NCBI GenBank assembly: GCA_009377715.1
Contig: WHTN01000006.1
Coordinates: forward strand, 1 to 57,503
DNA length: 57,503 bases
Reading direction: 5' to 3'
Source of the DNA: Dehalococcoidia bacterium
Lineage (GTDB): Bacteria; Chloroflexota; Dehalococcoidia; SM23-28-2; WHTN01
The notes beneath the pieces were generated by a model. It searched no databases. It saw only the letters and a list, made by a program, of their open reading frames with translations, and was not told where the DNA came from. The translations under genes were made by a program, and so were the position numbers. Shown here piece by piece: positions 43,522 to 52,376 of this stretch (the stretch's first letter is position 1; each line of letters opens with the position of its first letter).

Positions 43522-43603
43522 CGGAAGCCTCCTTACTTAGGATTACTGCCTAAAGCTTAGCATAAAAAGACGCCATACTGTAGTCCAGGTCTTCCATTCG
43601 TGC

Positions 43604-44899
43604 TTATCGGCCGGCACTGCCAGAGGTACGTATGTCATCCCAGCTTTCGGCCGCCATTAGCTCGGCCCAGCGACTGTATAGGTTCCGCTGCCTCACCTCG
43701 CTAGGACTTTCGCAGGTGAGGCCGGGTACGTTCTCGTCGTACCGTTCGTGGCCTAGGCCCATCGAGTAGTTAAACTCTTGGCGCCTACTGATACGGCCGT
43801 TGCTGGCGTAAGTGCACTGGTTCCAGTTTTCGCCGTCGTCTTGCTCGAAAGCACCGCCCGGGCCGAAGCGGCGGGAGTGAAAAAGCTGCATCTCCCGCTT
43901 AAGATGTTCCGGCGCAGCCTTATCTACGAAGCACCACGACCAAACCTCGGTCTTCTGCGGGCCGCGCGGGTGCCACACACGCATCGTGAAGAACTCGAAC
44001 GAAAGGTTCGGGAAACACGTACCCACGATCGGTTCGATCAGATGCGTTCGCGGGCCTAGATGCTGCTCCATCTCACCTACCAGCGTTTGGTGATAATACT
44101 CGTTAATTTGCGGCCACTCATCGACTGGCCAGGTCGCATCCGGATTAAATCCGGGACGCGTAATCACGCCGTGACCGCCCTGCGGGCTAACGTGGAGGCC
44201 GCGCGTCCGTTGCTGAACGGAGATCCGGTTGGAAGTGAAGCCCATCTTTGTCGCGGAAATATGCGTGATCGGCACGTGGTAGCCGTCGCCGGCGAAGTTG
44301 TCCGCCGCAAACTTCCAATTGCAGGGCATGATCCACTTGTTCACGCCGCCGACGACCTCAGAGCCCTCCGGCCGGCGATGGACGAGAAAGTCGAGGTAGT
44401 ACGCCATATCGCCGAGGTATTCGAGCAGCGGCGGCGCGCTGGAGTCAAAGGTGCCGAAGATCATCCCGGCGTATGAGTCGACCTGCGCTACGGGCACCAA
44501 TCCCCACTGCTCCATGTCCAACTCTTCGTAGTAGTACTCTTTGTAACCCGGGACGCCTACCAGCTTACCGTCATTACCGTACGTCCAGCCGTGATAGGTG
44601 CAAGTGAACGCAGCCGCGTTGCCAGCGTCCGCGCGGCAGACGCGCATGCCGCGGTGGCGACACGTATTTAGGAAGGCGTTGATCTTGCCACGCGAGTCGC
44701 GGACTACCAGCACCGGGTCTTCGCCCATGTAAGCAGCGACGAAGTCGCCGGGATTGGGCAGTTGGGTCTCGTGGGCTAAGAACAACCATGAGCGGGCGAA
44801 AATACGCTCCAACTCCATTTCGTAGACTTCCTGATCGACGAATATTTGCCGGCTGACCAGGCCAGTCTCGCGGCTAACTAGGTCTTTAACGTCCAGCAT
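43604..44899 (-). CDS. Rieske ring-hydroxylating oxygenase alpha subunit, R5
   Basis: A 431-residue family member with intact cluster ligands (Cys80, His82, Cys100, His103), iron site NFAGDGYHVPITH (His208, His213) and EQDDGENW. Its variable region (TKMGFTSNRISVQQRTRGLH and a histidine-rich stretch near TLVGEMEQHLGPRTHL) differs from all other copies. GTAAAGGAGACGGTT precedes the ATG. It lies after SBP-C, separated by the 20-base perfect palindrome at 44989-45028, the same layout as SBP-B and R2. Confidence 0.93.
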   Translation of the reverse strand: MLDVKDLVSRETGLVSRQIFVDQEVYEMELERIFARSWLFLAHETQLPNPGDFVAAYMGEDPVLVVRDSRGKINAFLNTCRHRGMRVCRADAGNAAAFTCTYHGWTYGNDGKLVGVPGYKEYYYEELDMEQWGLVPVAQVDSYAGMIFGTFDSSAPPLLEYLGDMAYYLDFLVHRRPEGSEVVGGVNKWIMPCNWKFAADNFAGDGYHVPITHISATKMGFTSNRISVQQRTRGLHVSPQGGHGVITRPGFNPDATWPVDEWPQINEYYHQTLVGEMEQHLGPRTHLIEPIVGTCFPNLSFEFFTMRVWHPRGPQKTEVWSWCFVDKAAPEHLKREMQLFHSRRFGPGGAFEQDDGENWNQCTYASNGRISRRQEFNYSMGLGHERYDENVPGLTCESPSEVRQRNLYSRWAELMAAESWDDIRTSGSAGR

Positions 44900-44988
44900 A
44901 ACCGTCTCCTTTACTAGAGGTAACTTATTTTAATGCCTCTTTGCTCATTTTGCCAGAAGTATTCCTCGATGACGCCTAGGAAGGCCAT

Positions 44989-45028
44989 AAAGAAGAGCGA
45001 CGAGGATATATCCTCGTCGCTCTTCTTT
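44989..45028 (-). terminator. Forty-base perfect palindrome between SBP-C and R5
   Basis: The arm AAAGAAGAGCGACGAGGATA (44989-45008) is the exact reverse complement of TATCCTCGTCGCTCTTCTTT (45009-45028), with no spacer. The hairpin is 19 bases after the SBP-C stop and ends in a T-rich arm, so it can terminate or attenuate transcription between SBP-C and R5. Confidence 0.85.
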
Positions 45029-45047
45029 ATGCGATAGCCCAAGCTCC

Positions 45048-46735
45048 TCAGGCGGCGAACCAAGCCTCCGCGTAGCGATGTGGCTCGTTCGGATCGTTCT
45101 GGTAACCACGAAGCTTCGGCTGGATAGCTTCAGTATTCGTCCTGGAGTAAATCGGAACGACGATCGCCGTCTCCAAGACCTTCCTCTGCACATCCTCAAG
45201 AATAGCCTCGCGTTCCTCGGCGTCCAAAGTGGTAGCCTGCCTGTCAATTAAGCTATCGAGCTGCGTGTCCGCCAGCTGCTTGTATGGGGCGGCGAAGCGG
45301 CCCGAGGAGTGATAGAAGATAAGCAGTTCGCCGTTAGTACCGCTGAAAGTGGGCTTATTGCAAATGCAGAACTCAGTTGTGGCGTTCAGCCAGATCTTGT
45401 CCGTGATCTCGACCTTGTCTACCTTGTGCACGGTGGCGTCGATGCCTATCTGCTTGAGAGTAGATATGTACACTTCGGTGGTTGGGTCGGTGGAGTCGGC
45501 GGTCGGAATACCGGAGTCCAGGACCGGCTTCCAGCTGACGGGGTCGAATCCGGCAGCCTGGAATAGCTGTCTGGCTTCCTGGACGTTGTAACTGACGTAC
45601 TTATTCATTTCGTCGGGTGACAGATGCCAGTCGAGGGAGGGCAGGAAGATGCCCGTGCTTTCCCAACCAGCGCCGAAAAGAACGTCGCGAATCAGGGCTT
45701 AGGCGGTCGAACAGCTTGCCGAGGGCCTGACGCACGCGTGCATCCCGTGTGGGACCGGTGGCAGGCGACATCCAGAGTCTGTCACCGCTAGCCGCTCCCA
45801 TTAATTTGCCTTCCACAATCTGCATATCGGGCACGCCCTGCCTGAGCAGACGGGTGATCTGGTCGTTGGTGCGGTTGTTGAGGACCTGGCCGGTACGGAA
45901 AGCCGCCTGGCCCGTCTGAAGGTCAGTAATCGTGAGCATCTGCCACTCATCGGCGTAGGGCATGGGACTCAAGACATACTCTGGGTTCCTCTTTAACGTC
46001 GTAACCTGTTCTGGCACCCACTCTTCGAATATCCATGGGCCGGTGCCGATCAGCGGCCCGTCCTTAAGGTCACCGCCCGCAGCCTCCACGGCTTCGCGTG
46101 GCATTATCTCCGATCGCGGGTCATGGATCGCCCACAGGAAGTCAGCGTTTGGCTGCTTGAGCGTGATCCTCACGGTATAGTCGTCAGGAGCTTCCATTCT
46201 ATCTACGGAGGCCAGCACAGAGCCGTTTACCTTCTCGTCGATCATGCGCTGAAGGCTGTAGACTACATCGCTGGACTTTAGTTCGCGACCGTTGACCGGC
46301 GCGATGTTGTGGAATTTAACTCCCTTGCGCAGGTTGAATACGTAGGTAGTAGCGTCGGGGATCTGGTGACTCTCGGCCAGTTCAGGCGCGAAATCGATCG
46401 TGTTCGGATACTTGGTCATGTCGTGCCGGAGCATCTTGTTATAGACGGCGCCTGAGCGGAACATAGTAGTGTGCCCGATCTTGTGGATGTCGAGCGTAGG
46501 CGCCGCTTCCGAGCTCTGGCTTACGTAAACGTGCGTTCCGCCCCGTTGGGGCGTATCGCTCGCCGCACCACCACTACCCGTCGGCTGTGAGATCGAACCG
46601 CTCTCCTCCTCGCCACAGCCGATAACGGCTGCTGCCGCCAGTCCCGCGCTTCCTAACGCTGCCCCCTGCAGCACGCGACGACGACTCACTCTCTTTTTGC
46701 CAGAAGTTCTGCCAGTAGGTTTTTTCGTTACTCAC
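45048..46735 (-). pseudogene. Tat-exported family 5 solute-binding lipoprotein SBP-C, with two frameshifts
   Basis: The likely start is the GTG at 46735 (MSNEKTYWQNFWQK). One base seems missing in the AAAAA run near 46698-46702; after it the frame gives RVSRRRVLQGAALGSAG with the lipobox V-I-G-C. The mature protein follows the SBP_bac_5 pattern (YVFNLRKGVKFHNIAP, GTGPWIFEEW) to VRQALGKLFDR. There, near 45697-45703, the frame shifts again and resumes as ALIRDVLFGAGWES, through NKYVSYNVQEARQLFQAAGF to 45048. The full-length product would be about 560 residues and closest to SBP-B. It has a consensus promoter upstream and R5-R4 downstream. Both breaks could be sequence errors. Confidence 0.85.
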
Positions 46736-46799
46736 GGAAAACGTGGCTCCTTTCTATGGTTCCTATGCCTCGCTTTTATGTGCAAGGCTGTGTGAGCAA

Positions 46800-46828
46800 G
46801 TTATACACTTCTCAAGATTTAGTGTCAA
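46800..46828 (-). promoter_or_regulatory. Likely promoter of SBP-C
   Basis: On the minus strand TTGACA (46828-46823) and TATAAC (46805-46800) are separated by 17 bases, about 65 bases before the SBP-C start. It is one of the best consensus promoters in the window and resembles the one before SBP-B. Confidence 0.65.
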
Positions 46829-46880
46829 TATTGGCTTTATTAATGAAATGAGGCGGAGCGATAGACGGCAGACCCTTAGA

Positions 46881-47885
46881 TCATTGGTACGAATAAGCCA
46901 GATGCCCAACCTCAGAAAGAGCACGAAAGACATCTGGGCCCAACGGGCCATCATTCGCCCAACGTACGCCCTCTTCCAACTGCTTAGTGTCCGAAAAGCC
47001 GATAAGCACGGTAGATACTTCTGGCTTGCTCAAAGCGAAACGCACAGCCAGTTCGGCGGTGCTCCGTAAGCCCGCACGCTCGATTACCTGCATCAATTCA
47101 CGTGTATCGGCGAGGTCCGTTTCATAAGTGGTCCCGGGCGTAAGGTAGCCGCTACTGGTCGCGGCGATCGGATGGCGCTCATCGCTGCCGGTAACAGCGC
47201 CGGCCGCCATAATGCGGATCGCCAGAACACCCATGCGCTTGCCCGCCGCTCTATCGATAAGTAGACCGAAGTCTTGCCCCGGGAACCCTTTCTTTACCGG
47301 GTGGCCGGCGCTCGGGTTTATGACGTTGAAATAGGCCTGGACAGTATCGAAGAGGCCGGTGTTCGCCAGCGCCAGCAGCGCCTCCGGATCGCCGAGACCG
47401 GTAAAGCCGAGAAAGCGCGTCAGGCCCGCGTTGCGCACAGCGCGCATCCCTTCAATCACCGGGCCTACCGCATCCTCGATCGATATGGCGCCCTCCGCTT
47501 CATTCTTCCGGAGCGCGACCGGGTTGTGAAGTTGAAGCAGGTCGACCCAATCACGCCCGAGTCGCGAGAGGCTCCCTTCGACGGAGCGCCGGACGGCTGC
47601 AACCGGATCGGCCATGTCGTCCGGCGTCAGACGCACTTTCGTGCCGATGGTGGCGACCAAGTTGGCATCCAGTTCAGCGAGTACGCGCCCCAGGTTGGTC
47701 TCCGAAAGGCCGTTGCCGTACATCGGCGCTGTATCGAAGTAGGTGACGCCCAGTTCGATGGCTCGTTCGACGGCGCGGACCTGTTCGGCAGGTTCGCCGC
47801 GCACCATAAGGCCACCCTGACCACCGCAGCCGAAGCCGATCAGCGATACCTCTATGCCCGTCCGTCCTAAAGTGCGGTATTCCAT
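46881..47885 (-). CDS. Aldo/keto reductase
   Basis: A 334-residue NADPH-dependent oxidoreductase of the aldo/keto reductase superfamily. It starts MEYRTLGRTGIEVSLIGFGC. The catalytic tetrad positions are visible: Asp and Tyr in YFDTAPMYGNGLSE, Lys in IGTKVRL and His in DLLQLHNP. The C-terminal FALSKPEVSTVLIGFSDTKQ is the cofactor-binding end. An open frame extends upstream to 47921, but it overlaps the end of the amidohydrolase gene. I use the ATG at 47885, eight bases after that stop. It is the third gene of the Ldh2-amidohydrolase-reductase operon. The substrate is unknown. Confidence 0.92.
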   Translation of the reverse strand: MEYRTLGRTGIEVSLIGFGCGGQGGLMVRGEPAEQVRAVERAIELGVTYFDTAPMYGNGLSETNLGRVLAELDANLVATIGTKVRLTPDDMADPVAAVRRSVEGSLSRLGRDWVDLLQLHNPVALRKNEAEGAISIEDAVGPVIEGMRAVRNAGLTRFLGFTGLGDPEALLALANTGLFDTVQAYFNVINPSAGHPVKKGFPGQDFGLLIDRAAGKRMGVLAIRIMAAGAVTGSDERHPIAATSSGYLTPGTTYETDLADTRELMQVIERAGLRSTAELAVRFALSKPEVSTVLIGFSDTKQLEEGVRWANDGPLGPDVFRALSEVGHLAYSYQ

Positions 47886-47892
47886 CTTGGCC

Positions 47893-49544
47893 TCAGGATA
47901 CTTCCCAGACCGCTTTGCCATCGACCATAGTCATCAGAACCTTCATCTCTTTCAGAGCTTCCGTCTCAACCGTCAACGGGTCGCCCGACAGCACTATAAT
48001 GTCGGCATACTTGCCGGGATCAAGCGTCCCCTTCACATTCTCCTCGAAGGCGCATGCCGCGCTGCCTAGCGTGTACCGCTTCAGCGCCGCTTCGACGGGG
48101 ATCGACCCGGCCCTTGGACACCCGCAAGATGAGTTTCTCGGGTAACCGAACTCCAGATGCCGATCAACGGCTCGTAAGGCGTCACCGGCGAGTCTGAACC
48201 ACCGCCGACGATCAGGCCGCTTTCCAAATAGGCGCGCAACGGCTCGATGTGCTGAGCACGCTCAGGTCCCCAGTACTTACGAAATCCAGCCGCTAAGGTG
48301 TATTGGAGCGGCTGTTGCGCTGTGATTACTAGGTCTAAGGCGCGGGCGCGAGGAAAATGCTCGGGCTGGGCAGCCATCATATGGATCAAAGCCCAACGGC
48401 GACCCGTTAGCGGGGCTGCTGCATGCGCAGCCTCATAAGCGTCGAGGACGGAATCTATGGCGGCATCGCCAACGCAATGGATGCCGACCTGCCAACCGGC
48501 GCGAGAGGCGACTATGCAAAACTCCTGAAGGTTTTCTTCCGAAGCGTACCGCTTTCCATGTGGCTCTCTCGGATCGTCGGTATAAGCAAAAGGCTCACGG
48601 ATGAAGCCTGTCTCCACGCCACCGTCGGCGGTGATTTTTACGCCTCCCGCACGCAACCACGGATCGTTCGCTGGCAAGAACTCGCGCTTCTCGAGTCGAA
48701 ACTTCGCCCTCTCCAACTCCTCAGGCGTAAATCCGGGCACGAAGCGGAACATCGCCGTCGTCCGTACGGTCATCTCATTCCGCTCACGGAGGTTCCTATA
48801 GGAAGTGAACTCGGACTCCATCAGGTCGGGTTCTATCACGCTCGTGATCCCAGCCGCGTTATAAGCTCGCATCACCTTCTTTAGCGCCGCCTCTTCTTGC
48901 TCGGGCATTGGCGACGGCATGGCCCGCAAAATGCGCTGGAAGGCCGCGCCGCCTATAACATGACCAGTAAGGCTACCTCCGCCATCCCGCACAAAAGTGC
49001 CGCCGGGCGGGTTCGTAGCCTCTTCCGGCACGCTAGCCCTTTCAAAGGCGCGACTGTTGACCACTACGTTATGTCCCCCACGGCGAAGCAGTACTGCGTG
49101 GTTGGGGGCGGCCCGGTCTAATTCGTCGCGATTGGGGAACCGCTGCTCGACGAGCTGCTCCTCGTGCCAGCGGCCAGAGGACACTATCCATTCGTCCGGG
49201 GGTGCAACGGCTGCCCGCTGCTCGACCACGGCTAGGACTTCGCCGATGTCTTTCGCCCGGGATAGGTCGACCGCGTCCAAGCCCAGGCCGGTCCCACGCA
49301 TGTGATTGTGGGAATCGAAGAAACTTGGCATGACCGTCTGACTATCGAGTTCGATACGGCGGGTATTTGGGCCAGCCATTTCGGCGATCTCGCTGCTGGA
49401 ACCAACCGCTTGTATTACACCCTCGCGAATAGCGATGGCCTCGGCGACGCGCCCGGAAGAATCGAGAGTCAGCAGACGGCCGTTTAGAAGGATAGTGTCT
49501 GGAGGGCCGTTCGGGATACTTAAACGCGGAACTGGCTGCGTCAT
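47893..49544 (-). pseudogene. Amidohydrolase family 3 (YtcJ-like), frameshifted near the C-terminus
   Basis: A metal-dependent amidohydrolase starting MTQPVPRLSIPNGPPDTILL. It has VMPSFFDSHNHMRGTGL with the H-x-H metal motif, GGVKITADGGVETGF with the conserved lysine region, WQVGIHCVGDAAIDSVLDAY and SGLIVGGGSDSPVTPYEPL with the late aspartate. The frame breaks near 48107-48113, where one G seems missing. It resumes as AGSIPVEAALKRYTLGSAAC and DPGKYADIIVLSGDPLTVET, ending at 47893; joined length is about 550 residues. The start overlaps the end of the Ldh2 gene in ATGA, and the aldo/keto reductase begins eight bases after the stop. The substrate is unknown. Confidence 0.88.
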
Positions 49545-50652
49545 GACGCTCGCGAGGCCCCCACGAGATCGCTGATGTCGGTGCCCAACTCCTTCGCTAA
49601 CTCTGACGCTTCGTCCCAGAAGTTATCGAGCACAGGTATGCCATTCCGCATTCGCTGTTCCGCCATTTCGAAGCCGCGTTTCGCCCGGCATGTATATTCT
49701 GTCCGTATCCGGCCGCTTCTTAGACCTTCGTAACTCGCGGATCCTGCTGTCCACCCTCTCCTTAAATGCTTCGACGTTCTGGAAGAAGGAGATGTTTATG
49801 GCAATGAAGAAGGCGGGGTTATGCAGAATATGGACACCGGGCGGCGTGGGCCAGTCATCGTCGTTGCCGGTTTTTAGGTACGGCAATATCTGACCGATCA
49901 TCTCGACCATGAGTTGGATGCCGTAACCTTTACTGTTGCTGGCCATATTGTCCATGGAGCCACGCCGCTCTACGTTCGGCCGCGGGCCGCCCGGGCCGGC
50001 GAACTGGTTCGGATCTGTTGTGGGAAAGCCATCGTCATCGAGGATAAAGCCGAGCGGTATATGATCGGTTCCCACGTACGGCCGGATGCCGGCGAAGGAA
50101 GTGGACGCTGTCGCCCAATCGAGAATGATCGGATATTCGTCCTTCGTCGGTATGCCGAAGGCTATCGGGTTCGTGCCGAGCATGCGCTCTTTGCCACCCC
50201 AGGGAGGCGTGCCGGCGTCCGAACCGGAGAACGCGATCCCGATCAGGTCCTCCCTGGCTATAAGCTCAGCAAAGAAGCCGAGTGCGTTGCTGCTGTTGCA
50301 CTGGTATATACTCGCAGCCACTATAGGAACGCCTTTTCGCTTTTTCGATAAGCTTTTCGATAGCGAACAGCGTAACTGCTTTACCGTCGCCCCACTGCCC
50401 GTCGACCACGAGATGCGCCGGAGACTCGTTTACGATGGTTGGAACGAAGTCGTTGTTGAGGCCCTCCGCTGTGCCTAGGCGTATACGCTGACGCACCGAA
50501 CGAGCGAAATCGCCGAAACCGTGGTTGTTGCCGCGTAGCGTAGCCCAGAGGTACGACTCGGCAGTCGCCCTGGCCTCAAGGTCCGAGAAGCCGGCTGCCT
50601 TATAAGTCCGCTTGACAAGCTCTCTAAACTGGTCGGGGGTAATGGTTGGCAT
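49541..50652 (-). pseudogene. Malate/L-lactate dehydrogenase (Ldh2) family, with two frameshifts
   Basis: From the ATG at 50652: MPTITPDQFRELVKRTYKAA, LWATLRGNNHGFGDFARSVR and AIEKLIEKAK. One extra base in the TTTT run at 50333-50336 (plus-strand letters) interrupts the frame, which resumes as GVPIVAASIYQCNSSNALGF, then MLGTNPIAFGIPTKDEYPII, LDWATASTSFAG and MASNSKGYGIQLMVEMIGQI. A second extra base in the TTT at 49679-49681 is followed by GFEMAEQRMRNGIPVLDNFW and the end at 49541. These are Ldh2/MDH2 features: an NAD(P)-dependent 2-hydroxyacid or imine oxidoreductase, not the classic MDH. The joined product is about 370 residues, the normal length. The stop overlaps the amidohydrolase start. 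Confidence 0.87.
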
Positions 50653-50842
50653 CCTTACATACCTCCATATCGTTGAAAGGGTCGTACCTTAAGGGCAAAC
50701 TACGTTTTGGCGTTGCGTCGGCTACACGTTCCATCGCCCAACGGTGGTATCCTAGCATACGAAACGCAACGGGAGCTACACAAGGCAATGCCCCAGGGTT
50801 CACCAGGCTCACCTCGCTCTTCTATGCGTTTAAGGAGGATAG

Positions 50843-52206
50843 ATGAGGCGTAACGGCAGCATCCAAGATGCAGCGCTATTCCGCATCCTTTTTTCGGAAA
50901 TACGCCAGGCGATCGCTGAATTTCTGCTCACTCCGCTGCTAATAATCGTCTTCTTTATCGTAGTCGCCGCAGGTGTTTACTCCCTAGACCAAGCCGAGTT
51001 TGCTGCCCCTCGATCCAATACGCGATTTCCTGACGGACCATATCTTCGGAGATCCAGAGGCCACTGCCGACCTCATGGGGATAGTGGCAGCCAGCATCAT
51101 TACCGTCACGTCGATCACGTTCTCAATTTTATTGATCGCTATAGAACAAGCGGCCGCCACAATGACCCACCAGGTGGTCGATCAGTACTTACGTCGGCGG
51201 CTCAACCAGTTCTACTTCGGCTACTTCGTTGGGCTAGCTACTTACGCGCTCCTGATCTTGGCGACTGTGCAGCCTTCATTTAACCCTGTCTTCGGCGGCA
51301 TGCTGGCCGTGATCTTCACAATCTTCGCGCTCCTCCTGCTCATTACGCTGGTATATACGACGCTCGATCGAGTACGGCCCACGGTGATCATCGAAGCCAT
51401 CCACGACCACATCCTCGCAGCCCGCGAACGCCAGGTCTCTATACTGCGGGCGACGCGACGCCAGCCGGAGGCGCCGGGTAGGATGCTGGTTCCGGTAAAA
51501 GCGGAGGTGCACGGGTTTATCACTCGCATCAACATCAACGCTCTTGAAGGCGCCCTCTGGAAACGGCGCCGGGGGAAGTCGTATTCGAGAAGTCGATCGG
51601 GGCTTTCATAGCCTTCGGTGAACCTATCGCGCAAGTCAGCGCAGAGAACGCATCGAATATCGAACTCTTGGCCAACGCCGTGCGCGGGGCAGTCCAACTC
51701 GAGCGTAAACGCGACATCGATTTCGACCCCGCATTTGGCATGGAGCAGCTTGAGGACATCGGCTGGACATCGATCTCTACGTCGAAGCAGGACCCTGCGC
51801 CAGGGCTGCACGCTATTCGCGTACTTTCGCACTGGTGCGACGCCCAACCGGACGTTCCGGACCGGCCGCCGCGAGCCATGAATACTATGGAGTCGCTGGC
51901 AGTGGTTTCTACGGAGTCGATGCAGCACCAGATCTATGCGGAGGTTATTCACGCCATTACGCTGTTGCTGCCAAAGCTGGCTCCGGATCAACAACAGCGA
52001 GCAGAGCGGCTTATCGCACGGATACTATCGGGGATCGGAGACCATGAGACCATATTCTGACGGAGGAATTCGACCAAGCTTTGACAGCCTTGGGTCAGGC
52101 TTTAAACGCAGCCGGTCAGTCTACCAGCGCGGACGAGGTGCGAACCGCGCACCAAAAGCTTGCTGCGTCAGTCGGCAAAGCAAACTCGCGGGCCACGCGA
52201 ATCTAA
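50843..52206 (+). pseudogene. DUF2254 membrane protein, interrupted by frameshifts
   Basis: From the ATG at 50843 (after TAAGGAGGATAG) the frame gives a first helix, FLLTPLLIIVFFIVVAAGVY. It changes frame near 51000 to LPLDPIRDFLTDHIFGDPEA, then LMGIVAASIITVTSITFSIL, YFGYFVGLATYALLILATVQ and MLAVIFTIFALLLLITLVYT: four helices and a cytoplasmic domain. Around 51569-51575 (GGGGG run) it shifts again to APGEVVFEKSIGAFIAFGEP, continuing to 52060. A last shift would carry it through LTEEFDQALTALGQALNAAG to the stop at 52206. The layout matches DUF2254, a predicted membrane protein family of unknown function. The 3' end beyond 52060 is less certain. Confidence 0.8.
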
Positions 52207-52376
52207 ACACCGGCTAAAGCCCTGCAGATACATACCTCAATTCCATAAATACGATCGCAGTCGCAAGAAAGGAGATCGCTACGGCCGCCTTTGGCGACCC
52301 CGCAATGACGGCACTGCGCTATGCGTACCTAGCTGCAGACCTGAAAGTCTGCCTCTTCCTGCAGCTGAAGGACACG
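52207..52376. other. Intergenic gap with a small hairpin
   Basis: No gene is seen between the convergent DUF2254 and R6 genes. TGCAGACCTGAAAGTCTGC (about 52336-52354) is a short hairpin of the type found at other gene ends, and CCCCGCAATGACGG (52299-52312) resembles one end of repeat family C. Confidence 0.45.
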
